Below, one piece after another: positions 40,865 to 50,668 of a DNA stretch of 64,000 nucleotides. The position numbers and the translations under genes were made by a program. This stretch comes from Mesostigma viride (lineage: Eukaryota > Streptophyta > Mesostigmatophyceae > Mesostigmatales > Mesostigmataceae), in assembly GCA_009746045.1 (NCBI GenBank), contig RPFO01000055.1, positions 5,001-69,000 of the forward strand, given 5' to 3'. The notes beneath the pieces are model-generated. The model searched no databases and was not told the origin of the DNA. It worked only from the letters and a program-made list of their open reading frames with translations. How positions within the stretch are numbered: position 1 is the stretch's first letter; the number at the start of each line of letters is the position of its first letter.

Positions 40865-42031
40865 TTTCTGAGCTATCTGCTCATTTTATAGTTATGTTGC
40901 GGCGGGCTCAAAGGGGGCCGATCTGCCGCCTGTAGCGTAGCTCTACCGTACGTCACCTACACCATGTTAGGTGCTTGTTGTTACTTAGGACTAGAGAGAG
41001 AAAAGGGACCGGCGGTGCGCCGGTACTAGTGCCTACTGGCAACCGTGCCCGCCCTTGATTGAGGGGGGCGCGGCGCCTTGAGACATGTGCTTTGTTTTCC
41101 ATTTTCACACCGTACTTAGAGTGGTGTGGTGAACGTAGGGAGGCCTTTTTGCAGCTTCGCAACTTGATCCCAGCATTTGCTGGCAAGGTCGGCTGGCCGC
41201 TATGGCGGCTGCGCTGAATGTAAGACGATGCTATCGGCCTCTCCGGGCGTGGAGAGGCCTGGAATAAAAGTCTTTATGATCGCCACCTACCGTTACAGGC
41301 CACGGTAATGGTTGTTGGGTGGGGGGCTCTACGATTTGAGTAAAAGGGTGTGATTTCCGGCGCTGGGCCCACTGACGATTCCCCTCTACCCCTGGGTGCG
41401 GCAAGCAGCTTCCTGACACTGGGGAAGCTGCGTTTTTTAGTCGGACAACGTCAGGGAAGGAGCCATACAGGCCAGGGCCAGCGGCTACGGTGGAAAGAAT
41501 CACAGGTGGAGGCGAATCTGCCTTAAACGTGGAGATGGCTAGCGTGGGGTGCCAGGGTAGCCCATAACTACCAGGAGCCTGACAGCGGACCCGATCTTTC
41601 GGCCTGTGGCCAGACGGGAGTTTCGGGGAGGATGCGGGGCTGGAGCGAATCTTGGTGGGAGGAGCGCGCTATTCATAATTGCCCAGTTTTTCAGCAAAGG
41701 CAGCGGCTGCCGTGGGTCGGGGGGGGGTCCTGTCGGCATGGGTAGGTCGGCAGGCACTCTGTACCCTCTCGGCGCTCCGGCGAGCAGGCCCCTTCTGCCC
41801 TTGGCGATAAGGGAGAGGTGGGAAGCTGCGGAAAACCGTGGGTATTCATGCGCACTTACAAAAAATCTGGTTAAGAAATTCTACAGCGCCTGGCAAGCCT
41901 GGAAAAAAATTTTCCCCTCGCGGGGGGCGCGTGAAAACTAAACACTAAGTTAAAGCCTGCACACACTTATTGTAATAAACTTGTTTCTCTGGTAGGAAGG
42001 CACTCCAATGGACCTTAGCTTCAGCACCTAT
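40865..42031 (+). mobile_element. non-autonomous element with conserved ends and variable core, copy 1
   Basis: Begins TTTCTGAGCTATCTGCTC and ends TTCAGCACCTAT. The first 292 bp (to 41156) match copy 2 and the inverted copy 3; the last 80-90 bp (AAAGCCTGCACACACTTATT, AATAAACTTG, GGAAGGCACTCC) match copy 3. The 790-bp middle is unique to this copy. No ORF of a known family. No clear target duplication. Copy 2 is joined directly head to tail. Confidence 0.7.
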
Positions 42032-42361
42032 TTTCTGAGCTATCTGCTCATTTTATAGTTATGTTGCGGCGGGCTCAAAGGGGGCCGATCTGCCGCCTGT
42101 AGCGTAGCTCTACCGTACGTCACCTACACCATGTTAGGTGCTTGTTGTTACTTAGGACTAGAGAGAGAAAAGGGACCGGCGGTGCGCCGGTACTAGTGCC
42201 TACTGGCAACCGTGCCCGCCCTTGATTGAGGGGGGCGCGGCGCCTTGAGACATGTGCTTTGTTTTCCATTTTCACACCGTACTTAGAGTGGTGTGGTGAA
42301 CGTAGGGAGGCCTTTTTGCAGCTCCCACCCACCCACCCTCGCTGCTGTTGGGGACAAGATT
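42032..42361 (+). mobile_element. same family, copy 2 (3'-truncated)
   Basis: Repeats the 292-bp head of copy 1, then follows the core type of copy 3 (CTCCCACCCACCCACCCTCG) for about 35 bp and breaks off into the 70-bp satellite. Confidence 0.75.
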
Positions 42362-43549
42362 GACATCATTTACTATTCCTTGACATCCATGTACGTGGAC
42401 GGGCCATGATGACACCATGGGAGCCTGAATCCTCATGATTTACTATTCCTTGACATCCATGTACGTAGGCCAGCCATGGAGACACCATGGGAGCCTGAAT
42501 CCTCCTCATTAATTACATACATGCCATCCATGTACGTAGACAAGCCATGATGACCCCATGGGAGCCTGAATCCTCATCATTTTTTTTTCTTTGACATCCA
42601 TGTACGTAGACGGGCCATGATGACACCATGGGAGCCTGAATCCTCATCATTAATTACATAAATGACATCCATGTACGTAGACGGGCCATGATGACACCAT
42701 GGGAGCCTGAATCCTCATCATTAATTACATACTTGCCATTCATGTACGTAGACGGGCCATGGAGACACCATGGGAGCCTGAATCCTCATCATTTACTATT
42801 CCTTGACATCCATGTACGTAGACGGGCCATGATGACACCATGGGAGCCTGAATCCTCATCATTAATTACATAAATGCCATCCATGTACGTAGACGGGCGA
42901 TGATGACACCATGGGAGCCTAAATCCTCCTCATTAATTACATAAATGCCAACCATGTAGGTAGACAAGCCATGATGACACCATGGGAGCCTGAATCCTCA
43001 TCATTAAATACATAAATGACATCCATGTACGTAGGCCAGCCATGGAGACACCATGGGAGCCTGAATCCTCATCATTTACTATTCCTTGACATCCATGTAC
43101 GTAGGCCAGCCATGATGACACCAATGGAGCCTGAATCCTCTTCATTTTTTTTATGAGAGGATTCAGGTTACATAAATGCCAACCATGTAGGTAGACAAGC
43201 CATGATGACACCATGGGAGCCTGAATCCTCATCATTAAATACATAAATGCCATCCATGTACGTAGGCCAGCCATGGAGACACCATGGGAGCCTGAATCCT
43301 CCTCATTAATTACATAAATGCCAACCATGTACGTAGACAAGCCATGATGACACCATGGGAGCCTGAATCCTCATCATTTTTTTTTCTTTGACATCCATGT
43401 ACATACGTAGACAAGCCATGATGACACCAATGGAGCCTGAATTCTCATCATTACTTACATACATGCCATCCATGTACGTAGACAGGCCATGATGACACCA
43501 TGGGAGCCTGAATCCTCATCATTTACTATTCCTTGACATCCATGTACGT
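42362..43549 (+). repeat. 70-bp satellite, block 2
   Basis: About 17 units of the same satellite. Contains one hairpin-bearing unit (43130-43167). Ends at the target duplication of the 14.5-kb LTR element. Confidence 0.95.
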
Positions 43550-43554
43550 AGACG

Positions 43555-44171
43555 AGTTAACGTAAAGGATTTACGTTAGATGGATAGAGATTGTTACGCT
43601 CTTTCCAACGGCACCTTGAACGCCTCATTTGGTTAAGGAACGTAAAAGTTATGACGTTTCCTAGGCTGTGCCGACAATACCCGGCGCGCCACTGTGGGCG
43701 CGTACGGACACAGGATGTACAAGTGTCACTTTGATAGTCCGCAGGACGTTGACAGGACTTGTACAGGACTTGATGGTCAATTGATAGGTAGGCGCACTGT
43801 AGCGCGCCAGGACCTATGAGACAATTGATGCTGACTAGTGTACGGATAGGTCCACAGGACTAGCCGTATGGACAATTGATAGATCTGCGCGCCAAAGGCG
43901 TGCCAGAGTCTGTGTAATCAATTGATTGACAGTTCAGCTGTGACAGTGCAGCTGAATACTTGGACGCGTCCCTAGTAAGCTATATGAGTGACTTGGTCAC
44001 ACCGGGACGCTAGTTCTTGCGTGCACGTTCTCTTGGCACTGCGACCCTGTCGTCTGTGCTGCGTGCAGTCTTGGAAGTGACGTGACTTACGTCTGTGTTT
44101 CCTGATTGTTAATAAAGGCAACTTCCTGCAAGAACCATGGCGGAATTCGTGGCATTCTTACCCTCACAACT
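43555..44171 (+). repeat. 5' LTR of the 14.5-kb element
   Basis: AGTT...AACT termini, not TG...CA. Starts with an inverted AACGTAAA/TTTACGTT pair. Candidate TATA (TATATGA, 43981) and AATAAA (44111). The 24 bases after the LTR show no TGG-type primer site that I can match. Confidence 0.9.
43981..44116 (+). promoter_or_regulatory. candidate LTR promoter and polyadenylation signals
   Basis: TATATGA at 43981 and AATAAA at 44111 sit in an order and spacing compatible with U3/R/U5 signals; the 3' LTR has the same pair, with AATAAA at 57972. Position-based only. Confidence 0.35.
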
Positions 44172-44195
44172 CGTATTACACGCTCTGTCAAAAAG

Positions 44196-44906
44196 ATGCC
44201 AAATTCGGAAGAATTTCGGATTCCGGACGATGAGGAAATAGCCGCTCCGCCGGCTGGTTCTTCGTCAAGACCGACGGTGCCGTCGTGGCAGCAATTGCTC
44301 GACGAAGTAACGGTCTCGCTCGACGAGCTTCATCGTCAGCAGCGTGCAGCTCACGCATTGCTCGGGGATAACCCCGAGGACCCCGATTTGCCAGCACTGG
44401 TGCCGGCAATCCGCAACCTGTTGGACCAGATTCGAAACATTTTATCGACATTTACGGTCCAGGTGCGGGGAGGTTTGCGGTCGGTGACCGAAGTCACGAC
44501 TGCCATTGAGGAGTTGGACAACGTCCTCTCTTCACTCACCGGTTACCAGAGAAACCTGCAAAACTGGGCATCGCTACGCACGGGGGGCGCGCCGGCGGTG
44601 TCGACAAATTTGTTTCAGGATCTCGCGCTGTTATCGCTGCTCACTCGCGGCGTACGCAGTCGCGAGCGCCAGGTTTTAATTAACCTGGTGGCATTTCTCG
44701 CCTCTGTGCGAGAGTGGATTCCCGCGGGGTGGGAATTATTGACGATCTTTACACATCCTCTGCGCCTCGTCGCGCGTCGGCGCGTCGCAACTTACGCGGC
44801 GGGGAGCACGCCGGTTTTAATTCATACCGGTGCAGGTCCGGAGCTGGATATGGAGGATCGTGAGTTCGTATACACGTACTGCGACTTCAGGGGCCTTGAC
44901 TACTAG
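44196..44906 (+). CDS. ORF0: unknown protein encoded between the 5' LTR and gag1
   Basis: 236 residues from ATG 44196, 24 bases after the LTR; the frame also runs back into the LTR. Starts MPNSEEFRIPDDEEIAAPP and is largely helical by composition (LLDEVTVSLDELHRQQRAAH, LLDQIRNILSTFTVQ, VTTAIEELDNVLSSLTGYQ), suggesting a coiled-coil or bundle, with a hydrophobic segment near VLINLVAFLASVREW. No CCHC knuckle and no catalytic motif. Codon use is richer in CG-containing codons than in the two cassettes, hinting at a different origin. No function can be assigned. Confidence 0.55.
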   Translation: MPNSEEFRIPDDEEIAAPPAGSSSRPTVPSWQQLLDEVTVSLDELHRQQRAAHALLGDNPEDPDLPALVPAIRNLLDQIRNILSTFTVQVRGGLRSVTEVTTAIEELDNVLSSLTGYQRNLQNWASLRTGGAPAVSTNLFQDLALLSLLTRGVRSRERQVLINLVAFLASVREWIPAGWELLTIFTHPLRLVARRRVATYAAGSTPVLIHTGAGPELDMEDREFVYTYCDFRGLDY

Positions 44907-45076
44907 TCGGCCTAATTTTCTTCTGCAGTACTCGTCGACATTTTTTTTGTCGAATTTTCAGCGGCAATTCGCGGGGCGGCAGCGACACCGGCGCAGGCGG
45001 CAGTGGCGACACAAAAATTTTGTACATATTTTCTGCTGCTTTGTTAAGGTGTTCTTTGAATAGCTGGTAGTGCAGG

Positions 45077-46192
45077 ATGGCTGAGGGACGCCGTAGCAAG
45101 GGTCCAGCCAGTGGGAATAATAATGGGGGTGCTGGTAGTGGAACCGCTCACGTAGATGACGTGGGGCTTACCGGAGAGATTACCAACCTTCCTCACAATA
45201 ATAATAATGCACAAGCTATTCATGGCTTTGATCTTACCACACAGGGTCTTTTAATTGTCAATCAGTTGCAGCCTGTAACCTCAGACTCCAAGCCTAAGCA
45301 GGCTGAAGAGTTTGTGGAGGGATTGGAAGGGTTCCCTAGCTTGTACGGTGGTACAAATTACTATCAAATCTGGATAGGCAGTAGCACTTTTGGCAAGTGT
45401 ACTGACCAGATTAAGGACCTAACCAGGGAGTGCAAAAAGGCCAATAAGGCCTGGGCACTGTACGTGGCTGAGCTGAAGGAGCTGCTGGAGGACCAACGCA
45501 AGAAGGTCGGCATCCATTGGCAGGACAAGTATCAAGGGTGGGAGGTCAAGGGGGACCTGATCCAGAACTTTCTCAACTATTGTAAGATGGTTGAGGAGGG
45601 CAGGGCTCACGGCTTTAATGTCGCTGATAACATAGCCCTAACCAACTGGCTCAAGGTTTCTGGGCTGGATAAGGCGACACGTGGCTCCTTAAAAGTCATG
45701 TGTGCCCCACACTCTACCCTGAAGGCCTACAAGGTCATCATTAAACAAGCTCTCGAGGCAGAGGAGCTGTTTGAGGGTGGAGTGCCAGCAGTGAAGGCTA
45801 CCCAGGCAGGCGGGCGTACCCAGGGTGGCTCCAAGACGTCTGAGGCTGACCGAAGCCAAGGAGGGCGTAGGGGCAACCATCACAAGCGCAAGGGAGATCA
45901 TTCACCTGATTCTGACAGGAGGTCACACTCCAAGTCGGTGTTCAGGCGGGTGGGTGGTCAGCCCAAGCAGGGCAACGCGTCTGACAATGGGGGCAGTGGC
46001 CAGGGCAAGTCCAAGATACAATGCTACCTGTGCAAGGGGTGGGGGCACATCAAGAAGGAGTGTCCCAGCTTCAAGAAGTCCCAGGGCCAGGGCAGCAACA
46101 AGAATAACAACAACAACAAGAAGAACAACAACAAGTCCCAGGCAGGCCAGCCTTCAAAGGGCAGTCAGCAAGAAGACAACAAGGAGCAGTGA
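45077..46192 (+). CDS. Gag1 with CCHC zinc knuckle
   Basis: 371 residues from ATG 45077. The capsid-like part at about 60-230 (FVEGLEGFPSLYGGTNYY, SGLDKATRGSLKVMC) resembles copia-type gag in layout, followed by a basic Gly/Ser-rich linker and one knuckle, CYLCKGWGHIKKEC, near residue 320, then an Asn/Lys-rich tail. It stops at TGA 46190-46192, and pol1 continues in the same frame with no other stop. Confidence 0.85.
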   Translation: MAEGRRSKGPASGNNNGGAGSGTAHVDDVGLTGEITNLPHNNNNAQAIHGFDLTTQGLLIVNQLQPVTSDSKPKQAEEFVEGLEGFPSLYGGTNYYQIWIGSSTFGKCTDQIKDLTRECKKANKAWALYVAELKELLEDQRKKVGIHWQDKYQGWEVKGDLIQNFLNYCKMVEEGRAHGFNVADNIALTNWLKVSGLDKATRGSLKVMCAPHSTLKAYKVIIKQALEAEELFEGGVPAVKATQAGGRTQGGSKTSEADRSQGGRRGNHHKRKGDHSPDSDRRSHSKSVFRRVGGQPKQGNASDNGGSGQGKSKIQCYLCKGWGHIKKECPSFKKSQGQGSNKNNNNNKKNNNKSQAGQPSKGSQQEDNKEQ

Positions 46193-49100
46193 CTGTCTGA
46201 GGCAACCCCTACACACCTTAATTCACCCAAGGGGGAGGCCAGGTGCTCCAATGCAGATTTTATATCTGGGCAACAAGAGGGTGATCTCCAGGTTCAGTGT
46301 GGCCCCAGGTCACCTGGAGAGGTACAGGTTCCTATGAAGACGTCCTTGACAGCTGATGCAGCTGTAAGTATGTCTGACCCTATGCATCCTCGTGCTGGGC
46401 ACGAGGGTGGACCTCTCATTTTGAGAGAAACCAATGTACAACCACAGAGGGGTGTGAAGGCCTCTGGTGGTATGCATGTGGTCCCTGCTGGCGGTCCAGG
46501 TGTTGGGCATGAGCAGGGTGACTCAGGCTCTGAGTCAGAACAGGATGGAAGTCAGCATGGTGATGCTGGACAACCTGACAGCACAGTCCTGACTGTGCCA
46601 GGGACTGCTTCCTCTGTGTACCAGGAGTTGGGTGCCCGAATCCACAACATGTTTGGGCATGCCACTTCTCTGTCAAACAACTTTGCCTTCCGTATGGGCA
46701 GGGCACCCCTTCTTAAGGCGTGTCAGCAAGCTGCCTCACGGTGTAAGTGCCAGTTGTCCTCCAACAAGCCCAGGAAATCACATGCCAAAGCTCTACCTCA
46801 GAGCATTGGTGATCTGCAGTGTGATATCCAACACATCAGGGGCATGCAACTGTTGGTGTGCGTGGACAGGTACACGAAATACAAGGTGCTGGAGCATTTA
46901 CCTTCTATGAAGAACAGGTACTTGCTGGCTGCCCTGCAGAATGTAAGAGCCAAGTTTCCTACCACAAGGATCCAGGTGGACATGCAGTTTCAGCATCTCA
47001 AGGGTGATCCTACCCTTCCTGAGTTGCTGGTTACACCTAGGGAGGCTCATGGGCAGCAGGGTGCTATCGAGAGGGCAATCCAGGAGGTCAAGAAATTGAT
47101 CATCTCTGAAGACTGGGTACCCTTGTCTGCACCTGCACTTGTCAGGAGTGCATGGCTGAGGAACGTGGAGCAGCAGCTGAACAGCAGGGTTAACTTCTAC
47201 TATGATGGAGTTGCTGTCAGCCCAATGGGTCTATATCATGGCCTGTGCCCACCACATGTGCTGGAGGGCTGGAAACATGCTGCACATGTCACCTTTGCCA
47301 AGCTGAGGGAGAAGGACCGGGGTTGGAAGATGCTGGAGCCACAAGTGGGTCAGAAGGTCCTAGCTTGGAAGGAACCTAGCCTTTATGGCAAACGTGGTAG
47401 CTGGAGTCCTGGGGTGGTTACCCAGGTTGATGAAGCTAGCCACGCATGCTTGGTCAGCATGGAGGACGAACCAAAGCATGTACACCGGCTGAGTTGGTCA
47501 TATGTCAAGCCTAACCTGATGAATGAGGGCAGTCAGGCACAAGGCTCACAGGATCTGCAGGATTTTCAGGTCCCAGGTGACATCACTGACGCAACGACCA
47601 CATCTGTTGCAGGGGAATCTGTCAGCCCTGGCCAGGTTGCAGAGGTACTTGTTGAACAGGCTGCAAGGTCAACAGCTGGGGAGTCAACTGTCAAGCCCAA
47701 GGCACTAACCAAGCCCAGGGGGACAAGTTTGGCTGGATTGATTGGGGCTCTACAAAGGGCCAAGAAGCAGCCCAAGGTAGCCAAGCTCAGGTGGCATGGC
47801 AATCTGGGGCTGGACACTGCCTTAGAGGTAGACACTAATTCTCAGGTCTCCATTATTGGGACCAGGGCTGCAGCAGGGTACAGCATGTCTGAACCCAGCT
47901 ATCAGTTTGTGTCTGACTTCAGTGGCGGGGTACACGTGAAGGTACTGGGTGAGGTATTCATTCCTATCCTTGGACAGGACACTGCTTTTTGTGTCTTGGA
48001 GGGCTATCAAGGACCTGCTCTTCTGGGGCAGAATTTCCTATGCCAGGATGGGGTAGTGATCACGTCCTCTCTCCTGACTAAGGAAGGGGCTGGTCAGGTC
48101 CCACTGATTAATTTCAGGACCACTCACCTATCACGTGCAGTAACCAGGACGGTTAAGCGTGTGCAAGTGTGCCAGGGGCAGGAGCCCTTGGTTGATGACC
48201 TCATACTGCCAGCTGCTAGTCATCCAAGCAGTTTGGGCATTGGTCCTCACTCACTTGCTGGACACAGCCCTATCAACTACCAAGGCCTGGTGAAGCTCAT
48301 GTCCTCTCCCATTATGTGTCCCCAGGTCACACTGGGTCTGATTAAATCTGGGGAGGACTGGATCTCCAAGAAATGCGTGGAACCTGTCAATGACCTGCCT
48401 CCTGCACGACGTCTACTCAAGCTCAAGTTTGTCATCAAGATGAAGGAGGTGGACGGGGTCAAGGTACCACATGTCAGGCCAGTGCTGAATGAGTTCAAGG
48501 GTACTGGTGAGTGCACTGCTGAGGAGTTGTATACCCCTGGCATGCTGCATGATACTTGGAGGCTGCTGCTGTGTGTCTTTCTAGGCCTTCTCAACAAGGG
48601 CTTGGACTATGGCTCAGTGGTGATAGACTTCAAGAGGGCATTTCTGGAGGGTGATGCAGATGTGGCACAGGAAAAGTGGGAGGGCAAGACGCCTTTCTAT
48701 GTTAGGGTGCCTGCTGTATGGAAAAGGGACATCCACACGGAGTTCCTTAAAATCCTCAAGGGCCTGGAGGGCCTGAGGTCAAGTCCAATAATCTGGAGGG
48801 AGACTCTCAACCGTTTCCTGAAGGAGCATTGCAACTTGAAGGTCTCTCCTGTAGACCCCTGTCTGTTTCTGGGGCAATGGGAAGGCCTGCCAGTGTATGC
48901 TTCGCTGCACGGGGATGACCTACATCTGATAGCTCCCACGTCGTGGCTTAAGGAGCTGATCTCCATCATTAAGTCCAAGTTTCCTCTGGGTAGGGAGCAA
49001 TGGCAGGTGGAGAATGAGCCTCTGCTGTTTGTGGGCATGGAGGCCACACTGGTGAAGAAGGGGGGGAGTGGCGTATGCTGCTGGTGGGGGGCAATGACTA

Positions 49101-49818
49101 TCAAGAGACCCTCATTAGCAAGCTTCCTCCAACCATCACACAGGCACTGTGTCCCATGGTGAGGGGCATGGTTGCTTGGGTGGCAGGCATTTCCAGGCCA
49201 GACCTTATGGTCATAGCCAGGTTGCCTGATGACATGCTGGTGGAGCTAGGGTCTGCCAAGGTGGCTGATCAGGTCAGGGCTTCATCTGGCATTCTGTTGT
49301 CTGCAGTGGATTTATCACAACCCATTTGCATGGAGCTGTATGTGGATAGCTCAATGGACAGCAGGCAGGTCTCCAAGGTCAGGGGCAGGGCTGCAGGGCT
49401 CTTTGTGCTCAGACAGGAAGGCCTGGGGAGTTTGGTGAGCTGGTTTAGTCGCCTGCACAAACGGGTGGCTGTCAGCAGTGATGTGGCAGAATGCAGGGCT
49501 ATTTGTGAAGGCATTCACACAAGCCTTTATCTGAAGGAGTTGCTTCATCAGATGACTTCTAACACTCCTTGGCCACTTCAGGTTACCACTCTTCTAAAAA
49601 CAGACTCCATGGGGATGGTGCAGTTTGTGCACAGGCAGATGGCCAGAAGTAGGGACTTGGATTATCTCCTTCTTAAGGAGTTGTCCTCCTTGGCCAATAT
49701 TGAGCATATCCCTGGGGTTGACAATCCTGCTGATGCTTTGACCAAGCTAGTGCAGAAGGCAGCAGTGCAATACAAGGTTCTTCAGTCTCTGATGGACCCA
49801 TCTCAGCAAGCTGTCTAA
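46193..49818 (+). CDS. Pol1: integrase, protease-like, reverse transcriptase, RNase H (same frame as Gag1 after UGA; one -1 break)
   Basis: The frame is open from the codon after the gag1 stop; the first ATG is at 46334. From that ATG: integrase core at about 155-250 (GDLQCDIQHI, TRIQVDMQFQ, HGQQGAIERAIQEVKK) and an integrase C-terminal segment GKRGSWSPGVV; a retropepsin-like domain at about 490-580 (LEVDTNSQVSIIG, VLGEVFIPILGQ, ALLGQNFLC) with DTN in place of DTG; RT at about 690-910 (VIDFKRAFLEGD; catalytic block LHGDDLHL where copia has YVDD). RNase H follows in the -1 frame after G GGG GGG (49060-49066): ELYVDSSMDS, AECRAICEG, LLKTDSMGM and VDNPADALTK. The unshifted frame stops at 49160-49162; the RNase H frame stops at 49816-49818. 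Confidence 0.85.
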
Positions 49819-50668
49819 GCTGGTGCATGGTTATAGGGCATTGGAGAGCAGATTGTGTGGTAGTGTCAGCATTGTGACTGGCATAATACCTGTATTTTAG
49901 TCTGTACTAAGGCTCATGGACCATGGTACACTCACTCTGATTTTAATCAGGATACAGCCAGGTTTTGGCTGGGGTTCATGCTGTTGACTACACAAGGTTG
50001 ACAGGTCCATTACAGACCATGTATTCTATTTTAAAAGAAATGTATATTTGTACATACTTCTCACAATGGTCTGGGAACCTTTATTCTGGGGTTTATAGGG
50101 CGGGGTTCGATTCCCTGGTATTATGTTTCTACAAGCTGGCCTGTTCAGGTGTTTGCCTGTTCAGACTTCCCTAGTTCCCCAGGGCAGGATTTAATTGTTG
50201 CCTATGTGTTTCATTTTGTCATTTGTTTGCTGTGGCAGTTTACCATCTGGCAAGTAGACGGGCGCCGTAAGACGGGCGCCAATAGACCCCTGTTGAGAGA
50301 ATGACAGGCAAACTATTGTAATACGCCTTACTTTGTCAAGTGGTATTTTAATTGTCATGGATTTATTGTACTTATATTGAATATGTACTGGGTTTTATGG
50401 GATTAGTATCTGGGATTAATGTAACTCACCGCCAGAAGGTCATTGTACTGGAGGCTCTACCGAGGTGATGGGATTAATTCCTGGAGAAGACCTCATAGAA
50501 TTAACCTGTATGTATTTAATTTTGTGTGCTTCTAATATCTGGTGGTACTCTGTAATGCCACTTCCATAGGTTTTCTCCATTTCTCATGAAATGGTTTTCC
50601 CTGTGGCAGATCTGTTTCTTTTCCAGTTCCTTAAAAGAAAGGGCTGGGGGAATGGCATTGGCCATTAA
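49819..50668 (+). other. spacer between the two gag-pol cassettes
   Basis: No LTR-like repeat shared with the region after pol2. A T-arm-like CGGGGTTCGATTCCCTG lies at 50101-50117. GACGGGCGCC occurs twice near 50258 and 50274. A 15-codon uORF (MALAIKDIC...) begins at 50653 and overlaps the start of gag2. Otherwise nothing recognised. Confidence 0.5.

Noticed and set aside
50090-50125. T-arm-like CGGGGTTCGATTCCCTG between the cassettes as a tRNA gene
   Set aside because: The T stem pairs well, but I cannot assemble acceptor, D and anticodon arms around it.
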